Shown: positions 54,901-63,806 of the stretch, piece after piece
How positions within the stretch are numbered: the first letter of the stretch is position 1
Layout: each line of letters starts with the position of its first letter
Source of the DNA: Bacteroidales bacterium
Lineage (GTDB): Bacteria > Bacteroidota > Bacteroidia > Bacteroidales > UBA932
Length of the DNA: 64,000 nt
Assembly (NCBI GenBank): GCA_017471045.1
Contig: JAFUWZ010000017.1
Coordinates: forward strand, 27,146-91,145
Reading direction: 5' to 3'
Notes under the pieces: model-generated
Seen by the model: only the letters and a program-made list of their open reading frames with translations
Told to the model about the DNA's origin: nothing
Database searches by the model: none
Position numbers and translations under genes: made by a program

Positions 54901-55684
54901 CTCCGATTTCCTGGTCGAAGACGGGTCGTATTTCAAGGTCAAGAATATCACCTTGGGTTATTCCCTGCCGACCCGGATCATCGAGAAGATCAATCTGTCC
55001 CGGGCCCGGATTTATTTCTCCGGACACAACCTGGTCACACTGACCCGGTTCACGGGTCTCGATCCCGAATTTGTCGGTTCTCCGACGAACTCCGGCTATT
55101 ATGAGGAGAGCACTCCGCTGACGAAGTATCTGACGGTGGGGCTGGACATCACTTTCAGCGGACGTCATCGCGGCGTGGAACCGCGTCCTTCGGCGGCGGC
55201 TCCCAATGCCCGGATGGCCGAAGCCCTAGCTGCTGCCAATGCGCTGGCCGACCGGCTCCGTGCGGAAAACGACGGCCTCAAGCGTTCGCTCAAAGAGGCG
55301 GATGACGAATTGGCGGCCTGCCGTGCGGCGGCTCCCAAGAATATGGCTCAGAAGCGTGCGGAAGCCCTGCTGGTGGAGGATATCTATTTCGAACTGGACC
55401 AGTATGTCGTCCGGCCTTCCGAAATGCCGAAAGTCGATGCGCTGATCCGGTGCATGAAGGATCATCCGGAAGCAAATGTCAGCATCTTCGGCTATGCCGA
55501 TCAGGCTACGGGGACGGAGTCCCGTAATCTGGTGCTTACGAAAGAACGTGCCCTGGTGGTGGCGAATGCGCTCAAGGCTGCCGGGATCGACGAGAGCCGT
55601 ATCTCTACGGAGTTCTATGGCACGGAGAAGGATCCGTCCTTCTCTCCGGAGAATAACCGTCTCGCTGTCTGTATCGTGAAATAA
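51977..55684 (+). CDS. SusC/RagA-family transporter fused to a C-terminal OmpA-like domain
   Basis: 1235 residues from MKKRFILSVVAIACLA; ATG 51935, overlapping the FecR stop, is an alternative. Signal peptide, CarboxypepD_reg domain (VSGVVTDAGGQPVIGAVVM), plug (PLYIIDGIPGG; DASAAAIYGANAAGGV) and a full SusC barrel whose usual last strand is YLTVGLDITF (to residue ~1060). The frame then continues ~175 residues. A Pro/Ala linker and a predicted coiled coil (ADRLRAENDGLKRSLKEADD) come first. An OmpA-family domain (about 1130-1235) follows with IYFELDQ, IFGYADQATGT (Asp1175) and LTKERALVV (Arg1191), the two residues that bind diaminopimelate in OmpA proteins. No STN domain. The plug/barrel is paralogous to the upstream SusC. 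Partner SusD starts 13 nt downstream. Confidence 0.93.
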   Translation: MKKRFILSVVAIACLAIPYATVSGASSPAAELQQQGRKTVSGVVTDAGGQPVIGAVVMVPGTTLGAVTDAQGRYTLSVPAGTPVLEVSNVGFKTQQIPVGSPAAYNVTLAEDAQMLEETVFVGYGVQKKSNLTGAITSVKSDQIVDLPVTSLTDAIQGKVSGVSVTQAKGVGQAASIQIRGAGSTAGMAPLYIIDGIPGGSEAGLNLNDVESIEVIKDASAAAIYGANAAGGVILITTKKGLMGRPTVSFSSKNTFSTVGNKYYHLLETPDFIAARREAFGENYVEYNDAAVTGVNTNWGDVLGLTGHGYNQQYTLAVSGADERFNYYVSGQYQRQDGLQTDWWQYISALAKMEYKVARNATLGARVNMARTTKNSYTVGWRTMMRTVPFLDPVAEDGSFNPFPAWYSNAGENYLADLSRNGGHRDEAGVSTNGRLYFDWEILPGLKYNITGSASFGGSYSDVYTPENNTKPTASYDSYNKNQSYSENYRVFTTLTYDKVIADIHELSLMAGYEAGWWMSNGIDITAKAGSGNGFVVSDPKSYSVGSSLTYSNVKATLNKNGRQLSQFARLNYALLGRYLLTANVRRDGSTKFGRNNRFGIFPSVSAGWKISEEPWFKDLGADWVSLVKPRISWGVLGNTDALANYSYLKEYTGGVAGPAYSFDGSSINTGYVSAKLINNDIKWEEVRTFDVGIDINLFKDRLEFAFDWYNRNSKDMLYNLSAPTSSGIKSFFYGNQWWYGWNTGSMPLNIGSVSNKGIEFSISWRDRVGDFHYGVSFNGAHNVNKVIDIGEETASILTGTLNLPTGGVITSPSKTVNDSPMGMLWGLRTDGIIQTQAEIDALNALAKEKGFDYYYNANTGVGDLKYVDVDEDGHITKDDADFIGNPWPKFQYGGNVYFEWKGIDLSANFVGVHGRDVMNGMIPWTFRFQSDYNTTYDIFKTSYFKGNGLTEYPRIYAKVGDNTYSDPNMNYGNTSDFLVEDGSYFKVKNITLGYSLPTRIIEKINLSRARIYFSGHNLVTLTRFTGLDPEFVGSPTNSGYYEESTPLTKYLTVGLDITFSGRHRGVEPRPSAAAPNARMAEALAAANALADRLRAENDGLKRSLKEADDELAACRAAAPKNMAQKRAEALLVEDIYFELDQYVVRPSEMPKVDALIRCMKDHPEANVSIFGYADQATGTESRNLVLTKERALVVANALKAAGIDESRISTEFYGTEKDPSFSPENNRLAVCIVK

Positions 55685-55697
55685 TCAATCCCGTACG

Positions 55698-57560
55698 ATG
55701 ATGAAAAAGATCCTTTCCATTTTACAATATGTGGCCGTCTTCTGTGCGCTCGGCGCCATGTCGGCGGCTTGTAACGAGGACAAGTTCCTGGAGGTCTCCA
55801 ACCCGGAGGCGATCGGCGAAGGTAACTTCCCGTCCAATATATCTCAAGTAGAGAGATTCCTGGCAACCGCTTATGGCTCCTCGCATTGTTATATGTTCCT
55901 GGGCAACCAGTGGCCCGGGTATCTTCCTTATGCCCTTGACCATACGCTTGATTTCCAACACCGGGAGGATGACTGGAACCAGATGGCTTCCTGCCGGGTC
56001 ACGTCCAGTACGGCCAAGCTCGGAACGGGCTGGGATGGCCTTGCCGTAGTGATCCATAATACCAATACGGCGCTCGAAGCTATCCTCAATTACCGCGAAA
56101 GCGGGTATATGAAGGACGAAGAGGCCTCCCTGGTCGATGTGTACGAAGGTGAGGTGCGCTTCCTGCGTTGCATGTATTGGTGGTGGTTCCAGGAGATGTT
56201 CGGCCAGCCGGACGCCGATGGCGTCGGCATCCCGCTCTTGACCCATTCGGTGGATTCATACGCCGCGTCGCAGGTGGGCCGTGCCAAGTCGGGTGACGTG
56301 TACAACACCATGATAACGGAGCTGAACACGGCCATCGGTCTGCTTGCCCGCCAGAGCGGAAGCAAGACGCATGCGGACCAGTGGGCGGCCAAGGGCCTGC
56401 TCGCCAAAGTCTACTGGGCCTTGGAGGATTACACCGATTGTGCCAGCGTCTGCCTGGATATCATCAAGAACAGCGGCAAATCCCTGGTCAGTTTCAAGCA
56501 TTATTACAACATGTACAACGGGGACGCTTCCTACGAGCATCCGAGCGAGTCGCTGTTCGAGATCGAGAATACGCTGGGAACGTCCGGACAGGGTTATGGA
56601 TACTGGAATCCGGGGACTTCCATGTCGATGTTCTATTCCCAGAAGGTCATCAATACGGCCGGCGCCCGTAAATCGGTCTCCTATTGCAACCAATACGCGC
56701 ACGACCGCAACATCACGCGCTTCGGGTATACGGAGCCGGCTCCGCTCCACTTCCTGGCAACCAGCAAGACCGAGCCGGATTCCGAGATGAAGACCTTGTC
56801 CGGCGATACCTGGTATTATCTGCCTCAATCCTATCTGGATGCAGCCAAGGCCATGCAGCAGCGCTCCGTGGACGGGAAGGCTGTTTATGCGACGGATCCT
56901 GATCCCAGGTTCTTTGTGGGTATCTTCTTCCCATATATCAATTACTCCAAGGATACGTCCAACGGGAAGGAGGACTGGCCCATTGGCCAGAACTATGGCT
57001 CCGGCGACTGGTGGACGACCGGGAGCGGCAACAGCATCGACGAATACGCTTTCTCCACGAGGAAGTATCAGTTCATCGAGGGTGCCTTGCAGGCTCACGG
57101 GATGCTTTCCTCCCCTGAAAACACCTATTTCATGCGTCTGCCCGAGATCTATCTCCTGTATGCCCAGTGCATCAAGGATTCGGATCCGGCGACCGCGCTG
57201 GAATATGTCAACAAGGTGCATAGGCGGGCGTATGGACAGCCGGTCGATGCCAAGTGGACCAACGACTATGCCTCGCTTTCCGCACGGACCAAAACCGCGG
57301 ATCCGACCGACCATCTGGCCAACGATCCTTTGCTCTATGAAGTATGGGCGGAACTGTTTGCCGAGATGAGATGGTGGGACTATGTCCGCCATTATAAACT
57401 CGGGCCGGAAGAGTCTGCCTTCTACAAGACCGTCCGCGGACCCAGTACGGACGGGTCCACGGAGATCGTCTGGAACGACCGGATCTATACGATGCCGATT
57501 CCGGATTCGGAGTTTACCAAGAATTCCAATCCGGAGATGGTCCAGACTCCTGGTTATTGA
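55698..57560 (+). CDS. SusD/RagB-family glycan-binding lipoprotein (pair 2)
   Basis: 620 residues, lipobox MSAAC (Cys25 counting from the first of two adjacent ATG codons). Features: FLEVSNPEAIGEGNFPSN, the TPR helices (VYEGEVRFLRCMYWWWFQ; QWAAKGLLAKVYWALEDY) and the C-terminal KLGPEESAFYKTV and NPEMVQTPGY, all paralogous to the SusD of pair 1. It is the surface lid of the OmpA-fused SusC. A strong terminator follows, so the pair-2 operon can end here. Confidence 0.92.
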   Translation: MMKKILSILQYVAVFCALGAMSAACNEDKFLEVSNPEAIGEGNFPSNISQVERFLATAYGSSHCYMFLGNQWPGYLPYALDHTLDFQHREDDWNQMASCRVTSSTAKLGTGWDGLAVVIHNTNTALEAILNYRESGYMKDEEASLVDVYEGEVRFLRCMYWWWFQEMFGQPDADGVGIPLLTHSVDSYAASQVGRAKSGDVYNTMITELNTAIGLLARQSGSKTHADQWAAKGLLAKVYWALEDYTDCASVCLDIIKNSGKSLVSFKHYYNMYNGDASYEHPSESLFEIENTLGTSGQGYGYWNPGTSMSMFYSQKVINTAGARKSVSYCNQYAHDRNITRFGYTEPAPLHFLATSKTEPDSEMKTLSGDTWYYLPQSYLDAAKAMQQRSVDGKAVYATDPDPRFFVGIFFPYINYSKDTSNGKEDWPIGQNYGSGDWWTTGSGNSIDEYAFSTRKYQFIEGALQAHGMLSSPENTYFMRLPEIYLLYAQCIKDSDPATALEYVNKVHRRAYGQPVDAKWTNDYASLSARTKTADPTDHLANDPLLYEVWAELFAEMRWWDYVRHYKLGPEESAFYKTVRGPSTDGSTEIVWNDRIYTMPIPDSEFTKNSNPEMVQTPGY

Positions 57561-57570
57561 TCATCATCCC

Positions 57571-57608
57571 ATCGGGCCGGCACTGCAGATGCTGCCGGCC
57601 CGATTTTT
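57571..57608 (+). terminator. Intrinsic terminator after SusD of pair 2
   Basis: ATCGGGCCGGCA (57571-57582) pairs perfectly with TGCCGGCCCGAT (57593-57604) around a 10-nt loop, and TTTT follows. The next gene starts 16 nt later, so glycosidase expression must come from read-through or from a short promoter at this site. Confidence 0.85.
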
Positions 57609-57623
57609 ATCCCCAGTTTTGTC

Positions 57624-60600
57624 ATGACTCATCGTCTTTATCTGCCAGTCCTTTTCGCCGCCTTGGCCGCGATGCTCCTGTCATCCTGCCGCGGCTCAGA
57701 TCCGGGAGCGGAGTCCCTGGACCCGGTTCTTTTTGCTGATCCGCCCCGCGAATTCGGCGTAGATACCTGGTGGCACTGGTCCGGCTCCAATATCAGTCGG
57801 GAGGGCATCCGCAAAGATCTGCTCGCCATGCACGCCAACGGCATCAAGCGCGCGACGATCCTGGATGTCAACGGTCCCCGTATCAGCGACGTGCCTGCGG
57901 TGGAGTTTGATTCGCCCCAATGGCATGAGATGTTCCTGTCCGCCTTGGAGGTGGCGGACAGCCTGGGTATCCAGATCGGAGTACACAACTGCGCCGGCTG
58001 GTCTACCAGCGGAGGCCCTTGGATCACGCCGGAAAAGTCCAACAAGACCTATGTCTGGTCGAAAACTTATGTGTCGGGCGGGACGCTTGACCTGACCCTT
58101 CCGGAGCCGCCGTCCCTGATGGACTATTATGAAGATTATGCCATCCTTGCTTATCCGGCCCGCACGCCCCGGAATCCTTTTGCCGAGGCCCTGGTCCGTG
58201 CCGGGCACGGCGGGAAGGACATCGGCCGTGTCCTGACGGATCTGAATCCCAAATCCGTGGTCAGGCTGAGCTGGGGAGACCGGATCGATCTCGAACTTGA
58301 CGCTCCGAAAGCGGTCTCGAAGCTGGCTACGTTCATTTACAATGCCGAAAACAACTGGTCGGACGTCGATCATGAGGGACATCGTTTCATCTTGTATTCC
58401 TCTGATGACGGGCAGCGGTATACCCGGGAAGACGAGGTCCTCTCAATGGGTGTCAACAAGCTGGTGACGGATGAGGTGAAGCCATTCCGGCACCGCTTCG
58501 TGCGGATCATTTATGAAGGTCCTCCCGTGAATCTGGCGGAAGTCGAACTCTGCGGCCCGGACGCGGACCCTGCCTACCGGGAGGATATCCCGGGTTTCCT
58601 GCAGCGCCTTTATCATGTGACGGTCCGCAAGATGTCAGATTTCCAGACCCGTTTCTCCGAGACGGCCGTTCCGGTCCCGGAGGAGGAGATCCGTGACTTG
58701 ACACCGTTCCTGTCTGAAGACGGGAAGCTGCGCGCTGAATTACCGGAAGGGGAGTGGTGCATCCTGCGCTTCGGCTATACCACGACAGGGGTCACCAATG
58801 CTCCTGCAACCGATGCGGGACGCGGGTTGGAGAGTGACAAGATGGACGGGGAAGCGACGGCTTTTCATTTTGACCGCTTTGTCGGGAAACTCGTCCGGGA
58901 AGCGAGCCCCTATGTAGGGCGGGCGTTTTCTTTTGTCTTGACAGACAGCTGGGAGTGTCTCTATACCGGATGGACGGCGGGATTTCCGGCCTCTTTCCAT
59001 CAACAGCACGGTTATGACATCCGCCCGTGGCTTCCTGCCCTTTGCGGAGAGATTGTCGGGGACCGGGACAAGACGACCCGTTTCTTTGAAGACTACAGTG
59101 CCACGATCGCGGATCTGGTGGACCGCAATTATTATCGCAAGATGATGGAACTGGCGCACCAGGCCGGTCTGGAGTTTCATTCGGAACCGGTTTACGGCGA
59201 CATCGGGCCGTATCCGCCCTTGGATATCCTCCAGGCAAATGCCTGGTGCGACCTGCCCATGTTTGAATTCTGGGCCAATGTCAGCGAGGAATCGAAAACC
59301 CCGCAATACAAGACGGGCAAGACCTTATGGTCCGGGTTCCCCATCGAATCCTCTCTTTTCACGGGGAAGAAAGTCGTCGGTTCGGAAGCGTATACCGGCT
59401 TCGCCCATTTCAGTGACACCCCCCAGTCGGTCGCTCCGTTCGGCAATGCCGCCTTCTGCGCGGGAATCAACCAAATGATCATGCACAGCTATGTCCACCA
59501 GCCGTTGGACGGGGCGCCGCATCTGACGCTTACGGGCTATTTCGGCGGGCATTACAACCGGAACAACCCCTGGTACAATCTGGCGAAGGGCTGGTTTGAC
59601 TATCAGGCCCGTGTCCAATATGTACTCCAGAAAGGCGACCGGGTGACGGACGTGCTGTATTATGTCGGTGACCAGCTGCCTCAAGATATCAATTTTGCGT
59701 TCCGCCTTCGCGTTCCGAAAGGATACCGTCCCAATATTGTCAATTACGGATACCTGGACCAGGCGGTGCGTTATCCCGTGCTGGTGATCCCCGTCGAGGC
59801 TGTCGTAGGGGAAGAAACGGCCCGGAAACTATCCGCGCTGGAGAAGCGGGGCCTGAAGGTCATCCGCGAGAAAGAAGGTGAACCCCTCTCGTTTGATTTT
59901 TTGCCGGACCTGCAGAGTGAGTGTGAGGAAGATCATTTCATGTACATCCATAAGACCATCGGCGAGGACGAGGTTTATTTCCTGTTCAACCAGGAACCGG
60001 ATACCATCTCGACCCGTTTCCTGTTCCGTGTGGAAGGTAAGTCGGCCGAAATCTGGGATCCGGAGAGCGGAGCCGTATGCTCCGCCCGGGAGCAGGCTCC
60101 ATCCGGAGACGGGCGGACTTGCCTCCCCTTGACGTTCCAGCCGTACCAGACGAAGTTTGTCGTGTTCAAGCGGAAGGCCTCTGCCGCTCCCAGGGAGCTG
60201 GTGGCCGTGCGCGCCCGTGAAATCTCCGGCTGGCAGGGACGGATGGAATTTGACCCGTGTTACGACGGGCCGCTGGCTCCGCTGGACATTACATCCTTGA
60301 AATCTTTGTCGGAATTTGAGTCGGAGCCCATCCGGCATTTTGCCGGAGTCGTCACCTATCATTTGAAATTCGATCTTCCGGAAGGATTGGATGCGAATGC
60401 TCCGCTGGCGATTGATTTCGGGAAACTGTCCGCGGCGGCTGAAGTGATGCTCAACGGTGCCCCCTTGCGGCCTCTCTGGCACGACGGGAGCCTGGTCTTG
60501 ACGGATCGGCTCCGAGGGACGGGCAATGAACTGACGGTCCGGGTCGGAACTTCCCTGCGGAACCGGATGGTGGGTGACCTGACCCTCTACGGTAAACTTA

Positions 60601-60707
60601 CCCACGTCCCGTCGCCGACGGCTCTGTCCCATCTCAAAAAGGGGGATGAGTGGCTTCTCCCTTCCGGCCTGATCGGACCGGTCTCTATCGTTCAACTGGC
60701 TGACTGA
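57624..60707 (+). CDS. GH106-type alpha-L-rhamnosidase lipoprotein
   Basis: 1027 residues, lipobox LLSSC (Cys22). The N-terminal VDTWWHWSGSNISREGIRKD and GIKRATILDVNG, and central blocks FSFVLTDSWECLYTGWT and GLEFHSEPVYGDIGPYPPLD, are characteristic of GH106. A galactose-binding-like beta domain forms the C-terminal part (FDLPEGLDANAPLAIDFGKL; LTVRVGTSLRNRM). The family removes alpha-L-rhamnose, with inversion in characterised members, from rhamnogalacturonans or flavonoid glycosides. The lipid anchor suggests the periplasmic or surface face. It starts the enzyme part of the locus, 11 nt before the SGNH gene. Confidence 0.9.
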   Translation: MTHRLYLPVLFAALAAMLLSSCRGSDPGAESLDPVLFADPPREFGVDTWWHWSGSNISREGIRKDLLAMHANGIKRATILDVNGPRISDVPAVEFDSPQWHEMFLSALEVADSLGIQIGVHNCAGWSTSGGPWITPEKSNKTYVWSKTYVSGGTLDLTLPEPPSLMDYYEDYAILAYPARTPRNPFAEALVRAGHGGKDIGRVLTDLNPKSVVRLSWGDRIDLELDAPKAVSKLATFIYNAENNWSDVDHEGHRFILYSSDDGQRYTREDEVLSMGVNKLVTDEVKPFRHRFVRIIYEGPPVNLAEVELCGPDADPAYREDIPGFLQRLYHVTVRKMSDFQTRFSETAVPVPEEEIRDLTPFLSEDGKLRAELPEGEWCILRFGYTTTGVTNAPATDAGRGLESDKMDGEATAFHFDRFVGKLVREASPYVGRAFSFVLTDSWECLYTGWTAGFPASFHQQHGYDIRPWLPALCGEIVGDRDKTTRFFEDYSATIADLVDRNYYRKMMELAHQAGLEFHSEPVYGDIGPYPPLDILQANAWCDLPMFEFWANVSEESKTPQYKTGKTLWSGFPIESSLFTGKKVVGSEAYTGFAHFSDTPQSVAPFGNAAFCAGINQMIMHSYVHQPLDGAPHLTLTGYFGGHYNRNNPWYNLAKGWFDYQARVQYVLQKGDRVTDVLYYVGDQLPQDINFAFRLRVPKGYRPNIVNYGYLDQAVRYPVLVIPVEAVVGEETARKLSALEKRGLKVIREKEGEPLSFDFLPDLQSECEEDHFMYIHKTIGEDEVYFLFNQEPDTISTRFLFRVEGKSAEIWDPESGAVCSAREQAPSGDGRTCLPLTFQPYQTKFVVFKRKASAAPRELVAVRAREISGWQGRMEFDPCYDGPLAPLDITSLKSLSEFESEPIRHFAGVVTYHLKFDLPEGLDANAPLAIDFGKLSAAAEVMLNGAPLRPLWHDGSLVLTDRLRGTGNELTVRVGTSLRNRMVGDLTLYGKLTHVPSPTALSHLKKGDEWLLPSGLIGPVSIVQLAD

Positions 60708-60717
60708 TCCGCATCCG

Positions 60718-61701
60718 ATGAGAAAAACGAAGGTAGTTTTATTGTCTTTCCTGTTCAGCCTCCTGTGTCTGGGATCGGAACCGGGTGTCACCAGGAAAGT
60801 GGTCTGCTGGGGGGACAGCCTGACCGCTCCTCACCCCGGATGCTATCCGGATTCGCTCTCCCGTCTGCTCGGACCCGGATATGAGGTGGTCAACCGCGGC
60901 GTGGGAGGCGAAAACACCCTGACCATCATGGCTCGTCAGGGAGCGCGTCCCATGGTGCTGGCTCATGATGTCACTGTCTTCAAGAGTGCGGAGGTGCGCT
61001 TCGACAAATGGCTGGGGGATTCAGACGTCCCGGCCTTCCTGTCCTCCGGGGACCAGTCTGTCGTAAGGCCTTTGATCCAGCATGGCTGGGAGGAGGACGG
61101 CCCGTCGGGCGTGAACCCGTGCCGGATAGGCGGGAGGTTGTTCCAGATCCGCTCGGAGGCTCATTTCTGGTACGAGAAGTCCTTCATGTTCGAGTACAAC
61201 TATTTCCTCTGTCCGGCGGATACCCTGTCGGAAACGCTTGTCCTCCGGAAGGGAACTCCGGTTGAAACCGCTGCCATGCGGGAGCCCCGGCCCGCCTATG
61301 CCAACATCTTTTTCATGGGTCAGAACGGCGGCTTCGAGGATCCGGACGACCTTGTCCGGCAATACAAGGAAATGATTGCATACAGCGGCTGCGACCGTTA
61401 TGTCATCATCGGCTTCCATTCTCCGAATTATTGCGTCCCTGACATACGGGAGATGAAAAGGATGGAACGGACGATGAAAAAAGCTTTCGGAGCCCATTAT
61501 ATCAACAATCGGGAATATCTTGTCCGGTACGGACTGAAGGAGGCAGGCCTGGAGCCGACGCCCGAAGACGAGGCTGCCATGAAAGAGGGGCGCGTCCCTC
61601 CGCAGTTAACGACGGATGGCGTGCATTTCACCCCTGCCGCGTATGGAATCCTGGCCGGGGAGATCGCGCGTCGTTTTGCCCGCTTGAATTATACAGAATA
61701 A
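60718..61701 (+). CDS. SGNH/GDSL-family hydrolase, exported
   Basis: 327 residues. N-terminal signal-like sequence (VLLSFLFSLLCLGSE). SGNH blocks: CWGDSLTAP (nucleophile Ser34), NRGVGGENT (Gly/Asn oxyanion region, about 59-67) and TTDGVHFTPAAYG with the catalytic pair Asp300 and His303. The ~160-residue insert between blocks is larger than in the simplest esterases. In a pectin-type locus the most likely role is removal of acetyl esters from rhamnogalacturonan; substrate is inferred only from neighbours. It ends 44 nt before the GH127 gene. Confidence 0.8.
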   Translation: MRKTKVVLLSFLFSLLCLGSEPGVTRKVVCWGDSLTAPHPGCYPDSLSRLLGPGYEVVNRGVGGENTLTIMARQGARPMVLAHDVTVFKSAEVRFDKWLGDSDVPAFLSSGDQSVVRPLIQHGWEEDGPSGVNPCRIGGRLFQIRSEAHFWYEKSFMFEYNYFLCPADTLSETLVLRKGTPVETAAMREPRPAYANIFFMGQNGGFEDPDDLVRQYKEMIAYSGCDRYVIIGFHSPNYCVPDIREMKRMERTMKKAFGAHYINNREYLVRYGLKEAGLEPTPEDEAAMKEGRVPPQLTTDGVHFTPAAYGILAGEIARRFARLNYTE

Positions 61702-61745
61702 TCACTACTTTCGTTACGGTTAATCATTATTCGAAGTATCTGCGT

Positions 61746-63773
61746 ATGAGACAAAGAATGGGATGGATGGTCTTGCTGGCCTTGGCGGTATCTTGTGGGA
61801 AACCATCCGTAGAAAAGTTGCCGGCCGACGGGCTGCAGGCCCCTTATGGCGTTTATTCCGAAGGATGGATCGGACAGATCACGCCTCAAGGCTGGATCAA
61901 AGAATTCCTGGAGCGTCAGCGGACGGGCCTTACCGGACATCCGGAAGCGTTGTGCTATCCCTACAATACCTGTCTCTGGGACGGGGAAATCACGCGGGAA
62001 ACCGAAGAGCATGGTGACGACTGGTGGCGTTATGAGCAGACGGCCTATTATACGGACGGTCTGCTCCGCCTGGGCTATCTGTTGGGAGATGAGGCGTTGG
62101 TGCAGAAGGGAAAAGCAGGGATCCATTACACGCTGAACCATCTGACGGAAGATGGCAGCTATGGCTTCCGGGAGCGGAGCGGCGAACCGGAGGGCGTCAA
62201 CGTCGCCCGGGACATTGCGGCCGGGAAGTGGCTCCTGATCTGGCCTCAGGCTGTTTTCTTCCGGGCGATCCAGGCCTATTATGAGAAGACGGGCGATCCG
62301 GCCATACCGGCGGCGCTGGAGCGCCATTTCCTGAATTTCAAGGGATCCAATTATGGGAGCACGCGCAATATCGTCAATGTGGAGGGCCTGTTGTGGACCT
62401 ACGGTATGACGGGGCAGCAGCGGCTTCTGGAACTGGCCGAAGAGGGCTGGAAGGACGGTCATTTCGAGCTGAACGAAAAGACTTGTCTCAGCGACAAGCC
62501 GTTTTTCCTCCATGGGGTCAGTGTCTGCGAGGAGTTGAAGGTGCCGATGATCCTGTATGCGTGGACGGGTAATCCCCATTACAGGGATCTGGCTTTGCGC
62601 GTGGAACAGAAGCTGGAGGATGAGGCTATGCTGCCGGACGGAATCCCTTCCAGCGCCGAGCATCTGGCCGGAAGGGTGGCCAACCACAGCCACGAGACGT
62701 GCAACATCACCGACTTCTCCTGGTCCATGGGCTACTATCTGATGACGACGGGACAGGCGAAGTGGGGAGACCGGATCGAGCGTGCCGTCTTCAACGCGGG
62801 TCCCGGGGCTGTCGGGAAGGATTTCAAGACTCTGCAGTATTTTTCTTCCGTCAACCAGTTCATCTCGACCGGTACCTCCAACAACAACGAGACCATGAAG
62901 GGGAAAACCTGGATGCAGTACCGGCCGGTCCATGAGACGGAGTGCTGTGCCGGCAATGTCCACCGGTTCATGCCCAACTATGTCTCCCGCATGTGGCTCC
63001 GCTCTTCGGACGGAGGTGCCGTGGCCGCCCTGCTGGGCCCGTCGGACCTGACGCTTCCCCTGTCGGACGGAGTCTCCTGCACCATTGAGGAGCAGACCTG
63101 CTATCCTTTCGAAGATGAGATCTCTTTCCGCTTCTCTTTCCGCCGGGCAGACGGAAAGACGGTCCGGAAGCAGTATCAGTTCCCGTTCCAGTTCCGGATC
63201 CCGGAATGGGCCGAAGAGGTCCAGGTGGAATTCAACGGACATCCTTTGACTTTCGAGCGCACGGAAGGCGGCTTTGCGCGGGTGGTGCGCCCGTTCCGGA
63301 GCGGCGACGTCATCCGCGTCTCGTTCGGCTGCCGGATCGAGACTCCGGAGTTTGCCGGCCAGGGGCGCTATGTCGAGCGGGGGCCCCTGCTGTATGCTTA
63401 TTCAATCCCGACCCGGACGACACAGGACACCGTCACGTATGCCAATATCCATGGGAGGGTCTCGGCCCATCCGGATTTCAAGTGCTGGAGCAAAGTGCCT
63501 GTCGGGCCATGGAACTATGCCTTGAAGGATGCGGCAGCGGATGGCTGGAAGGTGGAGCGGGTGGACATCGGCGAGGCCTTTCCCTGGGAGGAGCCCTGCC
63601 TGAAGATCAGCGTCCCCGTAGTCAAAGTCAAGGACTGGCAGCTGGATGAAGGGAACTATACTCCGGAGAACCCGGCGGCCCCCTTTGACTGCGATCCGGA
63701 TGTGACCCGGATCGACCTGGTCCCCTACGGCACAACCTACCTGCGCCTGACCGTCTTCCCGGTCGCGGATTAG
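61746..63773 (+). CDS. GH127-type beta-L-arabinofuranosidase (DUF1680) lipoprotein
   Basis: 675 residues, lipobox LAVSC (Cys17). An (alpha/alpha)6 barrel is suggested by long helical blocks such as YYTDGLLRLGYLLGDEALVQ. The zinc/catalytic set described for GH127 (one Glu and three Cys) is present as HETC (Glu317, Cys319) and ETECC (Cys400, Cys401); one of the paired Cys is the nucleophile in characterised enzymes. A C-terminal beta domain follows (FQFRIPEWAEEVQVEFNG). The related GH146 shares these residues, so the family number is not certain. It would remove L-arabinofuranose from plant glycans. Downstream lies the second long hairpin element. Confidence 0.88.
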   Translation: MRQRMGWMVLLALAVSCGKPSVEKLPADGLQAPYGVYSEGWIGQITPQGWIKEFLERQRTGLTGHPEALCYPYNTCLWDGEITRETEEHGDDWWRYEQTAYYTDGLLRLGYLLGDEALVQKGKAGIHYTLNHLTEDGSYGFRERSGEPEGVNVARDIAAGKWLLIWPQAVFFRAIQAYYEKTGDPAIPAALERHFLNFKGSNYGSTRNIVNVEGLLWTYGMTGQQRLLELAEEGWKDGHFELNEKTCLSDKPFFLHGVSVCEELKVPMILYAWTGNPHYRDLALRVEQKLEDEAMLPDGIPSSAEHLAGRVANHSHETCNITDFSWSMGYYLMTTGQAKWGDRIERAVFNAGPGAVGKDFKTLQYFSSVNQFISTGTSNNNETMKGKTWMQYRPVHETECCAGNVHRFMPNYVSRMWLRSSDGGAVAALLGPSDLTLPLSDGVSCTIEEQTCYPFEDEISFRFSFRRADGKTVRKQYQFPFQFRIPEWAEEVQVEFNGHPLTFERTEGGFARVVRPFRSGDVIRVSFGCRIETPEFAGQGRYVERGPLLYAYSIPTRTTQDTVTYANIHGRVSAHPDFKCWSKVPVGPWNYALKDAAADGWKVERVDIGEAFPWEEPCLKISVPVVKVKDWQLDEGNYTPENPAAPFDCDPDVTRIDLVPYGTTYLRLTVFPVAD

Positions 63774-63806
63774 CGCAGGTCCCTCCCGGCGCGAAGACCT
63801 CCATCG

